From Xenophilus arseniciresistens (GTDB lineage Bacteria; Pseudomonadota; Gammaproteobacteria; Burkholderiales; Burkholderiaceae_C), in NCBI RefSeq assembly GCF_028023875.1, contig NZ_JAQIPB010000002.1, forward strand, positions 372,001-436,000: a stretch of DNA of 64,000 nucleotides, written 5' to 3'. The stretch's first letter is position 1; each line of letters starts with the position of its first letter. Below, piece by piece: positions 1 through 8,680 of this stretch. Position numbers and translations under genes: made by a program. The notes beneath the pieces are model-generated. The model was not told the DNA's origin. It saw only the letters and a program-made list of their open reading frames with translations, and searched no databases.

Positions 1-381
1 GATGAAGCGATGTACCCGACCGCGGAGGTCGATGTCGAGGGCCAGCCCCTGGACGGCTCGAAGCGCTATGAACTGCGCTTCGCGCCAGGCCGCGGCCCGC
101 GCGTCGACGCCTTCTGGTCCCTCACCATGTACCGGCGCAGCGACTGCCTGTTCGTCGCCAACCCCATCGACCGCTACTCGATCGGCGACCGCACGCCGGG
201 CCTGCACACCGAGCCCGACGGCAGCCTCGTGATCCGACTGCAGGCCCAGGACCCCGGCCCCGGCGTGAACTGGCTGCCGGCGCCGCCGGGCGAGCTGTTC
301 TACGTGGTGCTGCGGCTGTACCAGCCGCGCGCCGAGCACCTGGCGCTGCAGTTCGACTACCCGCCGATTCAGCCGGTCTGA
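1..381 (+). CDS. DUF1254/DUF1214 family protein, C-terminal fragment
   Basis: The reading frame is open from the first base of the window, so only the last 126 or so residues of a longer protein are seen. The fragment has the character of the DUF1214 domain that closes DUF1254-type proteins: a stretch reading FWSLTMY, then a run of short beta strands with NPIDRYSIGDR, and near the end a WLPAP motif followed by a conserved LRLY. These proteins are usually exported, and their biochemical role is unknown. The stop codon overlaps an ATG of the next frame, and the Bug-receptor gene begins about 30 bases later, so the two may share a transcript. The family call is good; the full length and start cannot be judged. 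Confidence 0.75.
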   Translation, partial: DEAMYPTAEVDVEGQPLDGSKRYELRFAPGRGPRVDAFWSLTMYRRSDCLFVANPIDRYSIGDRTPGLHTEPDGSLVIRLQAQDPGPGVNWLPAPPGELFYVVLRLYQPRAEHLALQFDYPPIQPV

Positions 382-413
382 TGCACGAATTCAACAAGAC
401 GGAGACAAGAGCC

Positions 414-1391
414 ATGCCCATGAACCGACGCCACCTCCTTGCCTCGGCCACCGCCGGTCTCGCCCTGCCCTGGAGCCTGCCCGCCGCTGCGCACACCTGG
501 CCCGCGCGGCCGATCCGCCTGGTGTCGCCCTATGGGGCCGGCGGGTCGAACGACATCCTCACGCGCGTGCTCGGCGACGTCCTCTCACGCCGCCTGGGCC
601 AGAGCGTGGTGGTGGAAAACAAGGCCGGCGCCGGCACGCGCATCGCCAACGACCATGTCGCCAAGTCCGCGCCCGACGGCTATACCCTGCTGCACGCGGC
701 GGCGCCCATCGCCATTGGCGAGGCGCTGTACAAGGACCTGCCCTACGACGTGCACAAGAGCTTCGCGGCGATCGGCAGCACGGCCATCGCACCGCTGTTC
801 CTCGTGGTGAATGCGCAGGCACCGTACAAGACGCTGGCCGAGTTCATCCAGCATGCCAAGGCCAGCCCCAAGGGCGCTACCTTCGGCTCGCCCGGAGCCG
901 GGTCGGCGCCCCACCTCACGGCCGAACTGCTGCTGCGCGCCGCCGGTGCCAAGGGCATCGTGGTGCAGTACCGCGGCGACGCGCCGGCCTACACGGAGCT
1001 GCTGGCCGGCCGCATCGATGCCACGCTGACGGCCATCTCCACCGCCGTGCCGCACATCCAGGCCGGCAAGCTGCGCGTGCTGGGCGTGGCGAACGAGGAA
1101 CGCACACCGCTGTACCCCGACGCCCCGACGCTGCGCGAACAGGGCCTGCCCACGGTGGTCGGCTACGGCTGGTACGGCATGCTGGCGCCGGCCGCAACGC
1201 CATCCGAAGTGGTGACGCGCCTCCACACCGAACTCAAAGCCGCCCTGGCCGACGCCGAGGTGCGGCGCAAGGCCGAAGCCGCCGGCCTGCAGCTGCGCGG
1301 CGGCACGCCGGCCGAGTTCAGCGCCTTCATCAGCAGCGAGACGCGCAAGTGGGCGCAGATCATCCAGGCCGCTCAGATCACGGCGGAATGA
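414..1391 (+). CDS. Bug/TctC-family periplasmic solute receptor
   Basis: A 325-residue secreted binding protein of the tripartite tricarboxylate receptor (Bug) family. These proteins capture carboxylates or related small organic compounds in the periplasm. It opens with MPMNRRHLLASATAG, which looks like a twin-arginine-like or Sec signal peptide ending near AAAH. The typical first strand RPIRLVSPYGAGG and the ENKAGAGTR segment follow. I chose ATG 414 because a GGAG lies 9 bases upstream; ATG 420 is possible, and an ATG at 381 overlaps the previous stop without a ribosome site. No TctA/TctB membrane genes lie nearby, as is common for Bug receptors in Burkholderiales. The ligand cannot be inferred. 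Its stop overlaps the start of the esterase gene, so the two are translationally coupled. Confidence 0.9.
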   Translation: MPMNRRHLLASATAGLALPWSLPAAAHTWPARPIRLVSPYGAGGSNDILTRVLGDVLSRRLGQSVVVENKAGAGTRIANDHVAKSAPDGYTLLHAAAPIAIGEALYKDLPYDVHKSFAAIGSTAIAPLFLVVNAQAPYKTLAEFIQHAKASPKGATFGSPGAGSAPHLTAELLLRAAGAKGIVVQYRGDAPAYTELLAGRIDATLTAISTAVPHIQAGKLRVLGVANEERTPLYPDAPTLREQGLPTVVGYGWYGMLAPAATPSEVVTRLHTELKAALADAEVRRKAEAAGLQLRGGTPAEFSAFISSETRKWAQIIQAAQITAE

Positions 1392-3208
1392 TGATCGCGC
1401 CCGCTCGCAACGACCGCGCCTGGCCTGTCCTCGCGGCCGCGCTGCTCGCGCTGTCGCTGGCCGGCTGCGCGGCGCCCGACGCCGAAGAGAGCCCGACGCA
1501 GCGCCAGACCACCTGGGGCCCCGTGCTGGGCAGCGACGACTCGGCCGCCACCGGCACCTGGAGCTGGAAGGGCGTGCCCTATGCCCAGGCGCCGGTCGGC
1601 GACCTGCGCTGGCGCGCGCCGCGCGATCCGCAGCCCTGGGCCACGCCGCGCGCCGCGCGCAGCTTCGCGCCCGCCTGCGTGCAGACCCAGCGCCTCTACG
1701 GCCCCGGCCTGAACAACCGATACGACGACACGGTCGGCAGCTCGCTCGGCCGCACCGTGGGCGACGAGGACTGCCTCTACCTCAACATCTGGACCCCCGC
1801 CTCGCGCCCAGCGGCGCCGCGGCCGGTGATCGTGTTCGTGCACGGCGGCAGCAACATCACCGGCTACACCGCCGACCCCGTGTACGACGGCGCGGCACTG
1901 GCCCGGCACGAGGATGCGGTGGTGGTCACGATCAACTACCGGCTCGGCATCTTCGGCTTCCTCGACGCGAAGGCGCTCAAAACAGGTCAGCGCGAGGAGG
2001 ACTCGGGCAATTTCGCGCTGCTGGACATCGTCAAGGCGCTGGAGTTCGTCGCCGCCAATGCGCACGCATTCGGCGGCGACCCGCAGCGTGTGACGCTGAT
2101 GGGCCAGTCGGCCGGTGCAGTCAACGTGTATGCGCTGCTCACCTCGCCGATGCTGGCGGCGCGCGGCCGTCCGCTCTTCCACCGCCTGGCCGCGCTCAGC
2201 GGCGGGCTCTCAACCGCGGCTTCGCTGCCGCCCGGCGGCATTCCGGCCGTGCTGCCCGCGCCGGTGTGGGCCACACGCGGCGAGGCGCTGGTGCATGAAT
2301 CGCTGGTCGCCGGTCAGCAGGCTGCCGACGCCACGCAGGCGCGCCAGTGGGAAGCCGGTGCCGGCGCCCAGCGCACCGCCGCGTGGCTGCGCAGCCAGCC
2401 GGCCGATGCGCTGCTGCAGGTGGTGCGCACCCGGCTCGCGGCCCGCGGCATGGCGGCCAGCAACCCGATCCCCGATGGCTGGGTGCTCGCGCAGGACCCG
2501 ATCGCGGCGGTGAAGGCAGGCCGCTACCTGCGCATGCCGGTGCTGGCCGGCCACACGCGCGACGAAACCAAGCTCTTCCCGCAGCTCTTTGCGCTCAGCC
2601 CGACGCTCGGCGGCACCAGCGGACGGCTTCTGGACGACGCGGCCGTGTTCTCGCTCGCCGCGCGCTACGACCCCGAGGCGCCGCCGCAGACCACGCTCGC
2701 GCAATGGATCCCGCCGGCCTACCTGCCGGTCGACGCGCCCCGCACAGGCTTCGACGCGCGGGCACGCCAGCTCGATGCGCTGTGGTTCTCTGCCATCCGC
2801 GACGACATGCTCAACGCCCTGCGCATGCGGCAGGACGCGGTCTGGGCCTACGAGTTCGAATGGGATCGGCTGCCGCCTCCGCTGGATCGCATCTTCGGCG
2901 CTGCGCACACCTTCGACCTGCCCTTCGTCTTCGGCAACTTCGGACCGTCGCTCTACTCGCGCTTCATGTTCACGCGCGACAACGCGGCGGGGCGCCTGGC
3001 ACTGTCCGACGCCATGATGGGCAGCCTGGGCGCCTTCGCGCGCCGCGGCGACCCCAACGATGCCGCCCTGGGCACTGCCTGGCCAACCTGGCCCGGGCGA
3101 GTCGTCTTCGACGCCGACCTTCAACGCACGGCCATCAGGCTCGGCCACGCGCGCTGGCGCGGCATCAACGCTGTCTTGTCTTCGCCGCCTCCTGGTGCAC
3201 CCAGGTGA
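1388..3208 (+). CDS. Type-B carboxylesterase, probable lipoprotein
   Basis: A 606-residue alpha/beta-hydrolase of the carboxylesterase type-B family. The nucleophile elbow is GQSAG, with Ser near residue 241. The family marker EDCLYLNIW and the oxyanion segment VFVHGG are present. Glu of the TRDE motif and His of AAHTFDLPF complete a plausible Ser-Glu-His triad. The N-terminus is a signal peptide ending in LSLAGC, a lipobox, so the enzyme is probably anchored in the outer or inner membrane and acts in the periplasm or at the surface. ATG 1388 overlaps the stop of the Bug-receptor gene (ATGA), which suggests an ester is hydrolysed and the acid captured by that receptor. The 3' end overlaps the convergent LysR gene by 44 bases. 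Substrate unknown. Confidence 0.88.
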   Translation: MMIAPARNDRAWPVLAAALLALSLAGCAAPDAEESPTQRQTTWGPVLGSDDSAATGTWSWKGVPYAQAPVGDLRWRAPRDPQPWATPRAARSFAPACVQTQRLYGPGLNNRYDDTVGSSLGRTVGDEDCLYLNIWTPASRPAAPRPVIVFVHGGSNITGYTADPVYDGAALARHEDAVVVTINYRLGIFGFLDAKALKTGQREEDSGNFALLDIVKALEFVAANAHAFGGDPQRVTLMGQSAGAVNVYALLTSPMLAARGRPLFHRLAALSGGLSTAASLPPGGIPAVLPAPVWATRGEALVHESLVAGQQAADATQARQWEAGAGAQRTAAWLRSQPADALLQVVRTRLAARGMAASNPIPDGWVLAQDPIAAVKAGRYLRMPVLAGHTRDETKLFPQLFALSPTLGGTSGRLLDDAAVFSLAARYDPEAPPQTTLAQWIPPAYLPVDAPRTGFDARARQLDALWFSAIRDDMLNALRMRQDAVWAYEFEWDRLPPPLDRIFGAAHTFDLPFVFGNFGPSLYSRFMFTRDNAAGRLALSDAMMGSLGAFARRGDPNDAALGTAWPTWPGRVVFDADLQRTAIRLGHARWRGINAVLSSPPPGAPR

Positions 3209-4058
3209 GAAAGGCCTGAAGAGGCGCGCGCCCGGCATTCCTGGACGGATAGACGACGAAATGCGCCTTGACCTTGACCGCCTTGCTCATGCCGAATGGC
3301 GCAACAAGCTTGCGATCAGCAAGGTGCCCGCCGGCATTGACAACGCTCTCCAGCGCAACACCCAGTCCCTGCGTGGCTGCATCAAGGGACATCTGTGCGC
3401 GGTCAAAGCGCACTGCAAACCGTTCCGGCGCCTTGGCTGCCGAAAACTTCCGGAACCAGTCCGCCCATTGAATGAGGCTGACATTGCTCTGGATCAGCGG
3501 CACATCGAGCAACTGCTCGATGGTCTTCAAGCGATGTTCACGGATGAACTCCGGACTCGCCAAGGGCACGATCAGCTCTTCGAACAGAGGCTCGACCTCC
3601 AGATTGGCAGGCCACTGGGGCACACCGTAGCGGATATCGACGTCGGCCTGCCCCAGTTCGAAATCACTCGGTGTGTGCGCAGCCGATAGATTGAGCGCGA
3701 TGTGCGGGTGCGCCTTGGCGAAGCCGCGCAGCCGCGGCATCAGCCAAAGGCTGGCAATGCTGGGCGCCGAATGCACATAGAGGCTGTTGCCAACGCCATG
3801 CTTCAAGTCCTCTGTGGCCGTGACGATCGCGGCGACGGCACCCGATATACGCGCCAGGTAGCTCTCTCCGGCGCTACTCAGCCACACCCCGTGTGCATTG
3901 CGTTCGAAGAGCCGGATTCCAAGCTGAGCCTCCAGTTTGGCCACCTGATGGCTGACGGCTGAGGGGGTCAGATGCAGCTCGGTCGCGGCCAACGCAAAGC
4001 TGCTGCGTCGCGCCACCGCATCGAAGGCCAGCAGCTGTGCAGTGGGGGGAAGCGACAT
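3165..4058 (-). CDS. LysR-family transcriptional regulator (GcvA-like)
   Basis: A 297-residue LysR regulator. Residues 1-60 form the winged helix-turn-helix, with the recognition region LHLTPSAVSHQVAKLEAQLG and the usual LFERN that follows. The remainder is the periplasmic-binding-protein-like effector domain. The AVSHQVAKLE wording and the length resemble the GcvA-type subgroup. It is transcribed divergently from the SDR/TRAP/transketolase cluster, with only 114 bases between the two starts, and is therefore the likely regulator of that cluster; the effector is probably the transported compound or an early metabolite. Its 3' end runs 44 bases into the convergent esterase gene. Confidence 0.93.
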   Translation of the reverse strand: MSLPPTAQLLAFDAVARRSSFALAATELHLTPSAVSHQVAKLEAQLGIRLFERNAHGVWLSSAGESYLARISGAVAAIVTATEDLKHGVGNSLYVHSAPSIASLWLMPRLRGFAKAHPHIALNLSAAHTPSDFELGQADVDIRYGVPQWPANLEVEPLFEELIVPLASPEFIREHRLKTIEQLLDVPLIQSNVSLIQWADWFRKFSAAKAPERFAVRFDRAQMSLDAATQGLGVALESVVNAGGHLADRKLVAPFGMSKAVKVKAHFVVYPSRNAGRAPLQAFLTWVHQEAAKTRQR

Positions 4059-4172
4059 GGGGCGAACCCTTGCATTTCATGAAGGTTCGTCATCATAGCC
4101 TGACGATAAATCGCTTGTTGTCACGCTGCGCAGCCCTGACCATTGCGACCGTTATCAACTGAGGTCGCTCAA
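4059..4172. promoter_or_regulatory. Divergent LysR/SDR promoter region with candidate LysR operator
   Basis: This spacer separates the LysR start from the SDR start and must hold both promoters. It contains an inverted repeat CGAACC (4063-4068) and GGTTCG (4084-4089) with 15 bases between, and inside it the palindrome TTCATGAA (4076-4083). LysR proteins classically bind imperfect dyads in such divergent spacers. The operator assignment is inference. No convincing consensus -35/-10 pair could be picked by eye. Confidence 0.45.
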
Positions 4173-4925
4173 ATGCTGCTGCTCGAAGACAAGGTCGCCG
4201 TCATTACCGGTGGTGCTGGTGAGAACGGATTGGGATTTGCAACCGCGCGCCTGATGGCGAGCCTTGGCGCCCGCGTGGCGCTGCTCGATCTGGAGCGGGC
4301 CGAGCCTGCGAAGGCCGCTGCCCAGCTTGGCGCCGGCCACATGGGCCTTGTGGCCGATGTGACTGACAAGGCCTCCTGCGAAGCCGCCGCGCAGCAGGTG
4401 CTGCGGCAATACGGACGCATCGACGCCCTGGTGAACAACGCAGGCATCACCCAGCCCGTCAAGACGCTGGAGATCACGGGAGCGGACTACGACCGCATCC
4501 TCGACGTCAGCCTGCGCGGCACGCTGTATATGTCGCAGGCCGTTCTGCCCGCCATGCAGGCCCGGCAATCCGGCTCCATCGTCTGCATCTCATCCGTTTC
4601 CGCGCAGCGGGGCGGCGGCATCTTCGGCGGCCCTCACTACTCCGCAGCCAAGGCCGGTGTCCTGGGGCTGGCCCGAGCCATGGCACGCGAGTTCGGCGGC
4701 CAGAACATCCGCGTCAACTGCATCACGCCAGGCCTGATCGAAACGGACATCACCAAGGGCAAGCTCACACCCGATCGCAAGCAGGAGATCGCGGACACGA
4801 TCCCTCTGGCGCGCCTGGGCAGCGCCAAGGACGTCGCTGGCGCCTGCGTATTCCTCGCGAGCGAGCTTTCGGGCTATTGCACCGGCATCACCCTGGACGT
4901 CAACGGCGGCATGCTGATCCACTGA
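4173..4925 (+). CDS. SDR-family NAD(P)-dependent oxidoreductase
   Basis: A 250-residue classical short-chain dehydrogenase. It shows the glycine-rich cofactor loop TGGAGENGLG near residue 13, NNAG near residue 90, the catalytic Ser in the ISSVSAQ stretch, and YSAAK as the Tyr-x3-Lys pair. I chose ATG 4173, which has GAGG 9 bases upstream, over the in-frame TTG at 4143. It is the first gene of the cluster with the TRAP transporter and split transketolase, so it probably oxidises an imported polyol or hydroxy compound to the carbonyl form used by the transketolase. That role is inferred from context only. Confidence 0.9.
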   Translation: MLLLEDKVAVITGGAGENGLGFATARLMASLGARVALLDLERAEPAKAAAQLGAGHMGLVADVTDKASCEAAAQQVLRQYGRIDALVNNAGITQPVKTLEITGADYDRILDVSLRGTLYMSQAVLPAMQARQSGSIVCISSVSAQRGGGIFGGPHYSAAKAGVLGLARAMAREFGGQNIRVNCITPGLIETDITKGKLTPDRKQEIADTIPLARLGSAKDVAGACVFLASELSGYCTGITLDVNGGMLIH

Positions 4926-5000
4926 AGACGCCCGTCCCCAAACGCCCGCCGCGACCCTCCCGGGGGCGGACCCGAGCTTTTCATCAGGAGACAACCACAC

Positions 5001-5987
5001 ATGCAACGCAAGATCTTCAACCTCACTGCCGTCGCGCTGATCGGCGCGGCGCTCATGACGCCCGTGCTTGCACACGCGCAGCCGGTCAAGCTCACGCTCG
5101 GCCATGGCTCTGCACCCGACAACCCCCGCCATCTGGCCTCGCTGAAACTCGCCGAAATCGCCAAGGCGAAGAGCAACGGAAGGATCGAAGTGCAGGTCGC
5201 GCCGTCAGCGCAGTTGGGCGACGACGCGGCCATGGTCACGGCGCTGCGCACGGGCGCGCTGGATATGTCGGCCAACTCACAGGGCGCAGTGTCGGCGGCA
5301 GTCCCTGAATACGCAGCGTATGGCATGCCGTTTCTCTTCTCCACCCCTGCACAGGCGTTCCAGCTCCTGGACGGTCCGCTTGGCAAGGAGCTTGCCGACA
5401 AGTCGGCCGCCAAGGGGATGGTGGTGCTGGGCTACTGGGACAACGGCATCCGCCACATGACCAACGGCAAGCACCCGATCACCAAGGTCGCGGACATGCA
5501 GGGCCTGAAGATGCGAACGCCGCCCGACGCTGTGCTGGTGGACATCATGCAGTCGCTGGGTGCGCAGGCGCAGCAGATCAAGTTCGCCGAACTCTACGTC
5601 GCGCTGCAACAAGGCGTGGTGGACGGCCAGGAAAACCCCCTGGTCAACTTCCATGCGAGCAAGCTCTACGAAGTCCAGAAGCATCTGGCGCTGACCAGTC
5701 ACATGTTCCAGATGACGCCCCTGCTCATCAGCAAGCGCAGCTGGGATCGCCTGAACGAGGCCGACCGCAGGATTCTGACCGAGGCCGCGGCCGAGGCGAC
5801 CGCCCTACAGCGCAAGCTTTCGAGCGAAGCCGACGCGCGCCTGCTCGAAGACCTGAAGGCCAAGGGCGTCCAGGTCAGCACGGTGGACAAGGTCGAGTTC
5901 TCGAAGGCCACGGCGAAGGTCCAGGAGAAATGGACCTCCGGCCCGATTGGCCCCTACGTGAAGAAAGTCGTGGATGCAGCGCGATGA
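5001..5987 (+). CDS. TRAP transporter periplasmic receptor (DctP family)
   Basis: A 328-residue solute-binding protein of the DctP family. A Sec signal peptide ends at AHA-QP. It continues with KLTLGHGSAPDNPRH, a typical DctP opening, and later holds GLKMRTPPD, containing the family's conserved Arg that pairs with a substrate carboxylate, and VVDGQENPL. An AGGAG lies 10 bases before the ATG. It delivers a substrate, usually carrying a carboxylate group, to the DctQM membrane unit encoded immediately downstream; its stop overlaps the DctQ start. Confidence 0.94.
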   Translation: MQRKIFNLTAVALIGAALMTPVLAHAQPVKLTLGHGSAPDNPRHLASLKLAEIAKAKSNGRIEVQVAPSAQLGDDAAMVTALRTGALDMSANSQGAVSAAVPEYAAYGMPFLFSTPAQAFQLLDGPLGKELADKSAAKGMVVLGYWDNGIRHMTNGKHPITKVADMQGLKMRTPPDAVLVDIMQSLGAQAQQIKFAELYVALQQGVVDGQENPLVNFHASKLYEVQKHLALTSHMFQMTPLLISKRSWDRLNEADRRILTEAAAEATALQRKLSSEADARLLEDLKAKGVQVSTVDKVEFSKATAKVQEKWTSGPIGPYVKKVVDAAR

Positions 5988-6520
5988 GCATCATCGAGCG
6001 CGCCGTGGTGGGGATCTGCAAGCTGATCCTCTGGATCAGCACCACGGTCATCTTCCTGATCCTCGTCGGCAACACCGTGCTGCGCTATGGCAGCGGCATG
6101 AGTCTTCAATGGGCCAACGAAGTCCCCGAGCTTCTGTTTCCCTGGCTGGTCATGTCCGGCATCGTGCTCGCAGCGTCCCGTGGGGCGCACATCACCACCA
6201 CCTTCATGGTGGAGGCGCTGCCTCCCGCCTGGCAACGATGGCTGGCCGTCGGCAGTTGGACGGTGGTGGCCGCGCTCTACGGCACCCTCGCATGGTCCAC
6301 CGCAAAGATGCTGGAGATCGTGCATGACGAGCGCAGCCAGATCCTCCAGATCCCCGGCTCCATCACCTACGCATGCGTGATGTGCGGCATGGCGATGCTC
6401 GCCGCGCTGGCCCTGCAGTCGGCCTGGCATGCCCTGCGGCAAGTGCCCGGGCAGGAACCACCGGCGACGCAGGCCGGCACGGACGCCGCCGAGCAGCGCG
6501 TGCCATCGGTTCATTGGTAA
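5984..6520 (+). CDS. TRAP transporter small permease (DctQ family)
   Basis: A 178-residue integral membrane protein with four predicted helices, the usual size and topology of the small TRAP subunit. The first long helix (ILWISTTVIFLILVGNTVLR) is followed by the family motif WANEVPELLFPWLV. Translation starts inside the DctP stop (ATGA), which shows coupling. The C-terminal 25 residues are polar and variable, as often seen. It joins DctM to form the sodium- or proton-driven membrane unit. Confidence 0.93.
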   Translation: MSIIERAVVGICKLILWISTTVIFLILVGNTVLRYGSGMSLQWANEVPELLFPWLVMSGIVLAASRGAHITTTFMVEALPPAWQRWLAVGSWTVVAALYGTLAWSTAKMLEIVHDERSQILQIPGSITYACVMCGMAMLAALALQSAWHALRQVPGQEPPATQAGTDAAEQRVPSVHW

Positions 6521-6535
6521 GCGCGGGAGTCCTGA

Positions 6536-7795
6536 ATGTCTGCCTTGATTCTTCTGACCTTTCTGTTTGGCGCCGTCATCGCCATGCCCATCGCTCACGC
6601 CCTCCTCGTAGGTGCGTTGACCGCCGCGGCCACCTCCGACCGCGTTCCGCTGGACCTGCTCGTGCAACAGATGGTGGCCCAGGTCCAGAGCTTCCCGCTC
6701 ATTGCCATTCCCTTCTTCATGCTGACGGGTTCGCTCATGATGGGCGGCAAGCTGGGTGAGGCGCTGGTGGGCGTTCTGTCCGCTCTCATCGGCCGCTTCC
6801 ATGGCGGCCCGGCCCAGGTCGGCGTGCTGTCGTCCACGCTCTTTGGCGGGGTTTCGGGCTCGGCGGTGGCTGACGCTTCCGCCATCGGTTCCCTGATGAT
6901 CCCCTGGCACAAGCGCCTGGGCTACCCGCCCGCGTTCTCGGCGGCGACCCTCGCATCGGCGGCCACGATCGACATCCTGATCCCGCCGTCGATTCCGATG
7001 ATCCTGTTCGCGCTCAGCGCCAACGCTTCCATCGCATCGCTTTTCGTGGCGGGGGTTCTGCCGGGTCTTCTGATGTGCGGCGGCTTCATGTTCATGTGCT
7101 GGTGGGTGGGAAAGCGGCGCAACTTTCCCCGCGAGACCGGGCGCTTCGACGGTCCGGCGTTTCGCCGCCATCTTTTCTACGCCTCGCCTGCGCTGCTGCT
7201 GCCCGTGCTGATCATTGTTTTCCTGCGCTTCGGCATCGCCACGCCCACGGAAGTCGCAGTTCTTTCCACCTTGTACGCCGGCGCCGTCTCGGCACTGGTC
7301 TACCGCGACCTGGGCTGGAAGCGTCTGCATGAAGCCATCGTTCACTCGGGGCTGGCCACGGGCGTCGTTCTGCTGGTCATCATGGCATCGGCCGCGATTG
7401 GCTGGCTGTTGACCTTCGATCAGATGCCAACCGGCATCGTCGACTGGGTCAAGGGAAACGTCGAAGCCAAGTGGATGGTCATCATGCTCATGAATCTGTT
7501 GATGCTGTTCATCGGCATGTTCATCGACCTGCCCGCCGCCGTCCTGCTGCTGACGCCGGTCTTCGTCCCGCTGGCCAACAGCATCGGCATGGACATGACC
7601 CAGCTCGGGGTCATGATGGTCGTGAACCTGGCCGTGGGGTTGTACACGCCCCCTGTGGGAACGACGCTGTTCATCACCAGCGCGTTGGCCAAGGTGAAGG
7701 TGGGCCAGACCGTGCGCGAGCTCGGCCCGTTCTACCTCGTCGCCTTCGGCGTGCTCGCGCTCGTGTCCTATGTGCCAGCAAGCATCTTGCGCTGA
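6536..7795 (+). CDS. TRAP transporter large permease (DctM family)
   Basis: A 419-residue, twelve-helix-type membrane protein. It has the DctM markers FPLIAIPFFMLTG, the GGVSGSAVADASAIG hairpin, the IPPSIPMI loop, and a second inverted repeat with NLAVGLYTPPVGTTLF. It is the transport-catalysing subunit of the elevator-type TRAP carrier and works with the DctP and DctQ subunits encoded just upstream. It starts 15 bases after the DctQ stop and has a purine-rich GGGAG before the ATG. Confidence 0.95.
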   Translation: MSALILLTFLFGAVIAMPIAHALLVGALTAAATSDRVPLDLLVQQMVAQVQSFPLIAIPFFMLTGSLMMGGKLGEALVGVLSALIGRFHGGPAQVGVLSSTLFGGVSGSAVADASAIGSLMIPWHKRLGYPPAFSAATLASAATIDILIPPSIPMILFALSANASIASLFVAGVLPGLLMCGGFMFMCWWVGKRRNFPRETGRFDGPAFRRHLFYASPALLLPVLIIVFLRFGIATPTEVAVLSTLYAGAVSALVYRDLGWKRLHEAIVHSGLATGVVLLVIMASAAIGWLLTFDQMPTGIVDWVKGNVEAKWMVIMLMNLLMLFIGMFIDLPAAVLLLTPVFVPLANSIGMDMTQLGVMMVVNLAVGLYTPPVGTTLFITSALAKVKVGQTVRELGPFYLVAFGVLALVSYVPASILR

Positions 7796-7825
7796 ACACC
7801 CATTCCGTCTTTCAAGGATTGCCAA

Positions 7826-8680
7826 GTGAACACATCTTCCGAAGCCGTCGAACGCCTGGCGCAGGCGGCCTATCGAATCCGCCGCTACGCGCTGCGCATG
7901 GGCGAGGTCCAGGGCCAGGGCTACATCGGCCAGGCCCTGGGCTGGGCCGACGTGCTGGCCGTGGCCTATTGCCACGCTCTGCGCCTCAAGCCCGAGGACC
8001 CTCATTGGGAGCAACGCGACCGCTTCCTGCTCTCGCATGGCCACTACGCCATTGCGCACTACGCCGCCCTCATCGAGGCCGGCGTCATCCCCGAGAGCGA
8101 ACTCGACAGCTATGGCAGCGACGACAGCCGCCTTCCCATGTCGGGCATGGCCACTTACACGCCGGGCATGGAGATCTCCGGTGGCTCCCTCGGACAGGGG
8201 CTGGTCATCGGGGTAGGAATGGCGCTGGGATTGAAACAGAAGAAGAACCCGGCCTTCGTCTACAACTCGATGAGCGACGGCGAGCTTGACGAAGGCTCGA
8301 CCTGGGAGGCCGCCATGTCCGCGGCACACCACGGGCTCGGCAACCTGATCTGCCTGGTCGACATCAACAACCAGCAGGCCGACGGCCCCTCCGGCAAGGT
8401 GCTGGGCTTCGAGCCACTCGCCGACAAGTGGGCGGCGTTCGGCTGGCATGTCCAGCGCGTCAGAGGCAATGACCTGCCTGCGGTCCTTTCGGCCTTTGAT
8501 GCCGCGCGCGCGCTCACCGAGTCCAGGCCCCGCGTCATTCTGTTCGACACCTTGATGGGCAAGGGTGTTCCCTTCCTCGAACAACGCGAAAAGAACCACT
8601 TCATCCGCGTGGACCCACCCGAGTGGCAACAAGCACTCGCCATCCTTGATCAGTCGAAGCCCACGGGAGCCCTCGCATGA
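7826..8680 (+). CDS. Transketolase, N-terminal (thiamine-diphosphate binding) subunit
   Basis: A 284-residue protein equal to the first third of a transketolase. It carries SHGHYAIAHYA near residue 70, and the thiamine-diphosphate metal motif appears as SDGELDEG (Asp 151) followed 30 residues on by DINN. The first Gly of the usual GDG is Ser here. Translation starts with GTG at 7826, supported by AAGGA 7 bases upstream. With the next gene it forms a split (two-subunit) transketolase that would move a two-carbon ketol unit. It lies directly behind the TRAP genes and an SDR, and no sugar kinase is present, so the donor may be unphosphorylated. That is inference. Confidence 0.93.
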   Translation: MNTSSEAVERLAQAAYRIRRYALRMGEVQGQGYIGQALGWADVLAVAYCHALRLKPEDPHWEQRDRFLLSHGHYAIAHYAALIEAGVIPESELDSYGSDDSRLPMSGMATYTPGMEISGGSLGQGLVIGVGMALGLKQKKNPAFVYNSMSDGELDEGSTWEAAMSAAHHGLGNLICLVDINNQQADGPSGKVLGFEPLADKWAAFGWHVQRVRGNDLPAVLSAFDAARALTESRPRVILFDTLMGKGVPFLEQREKNHFIRVDPPEWQQALAILDQSKPTGALA

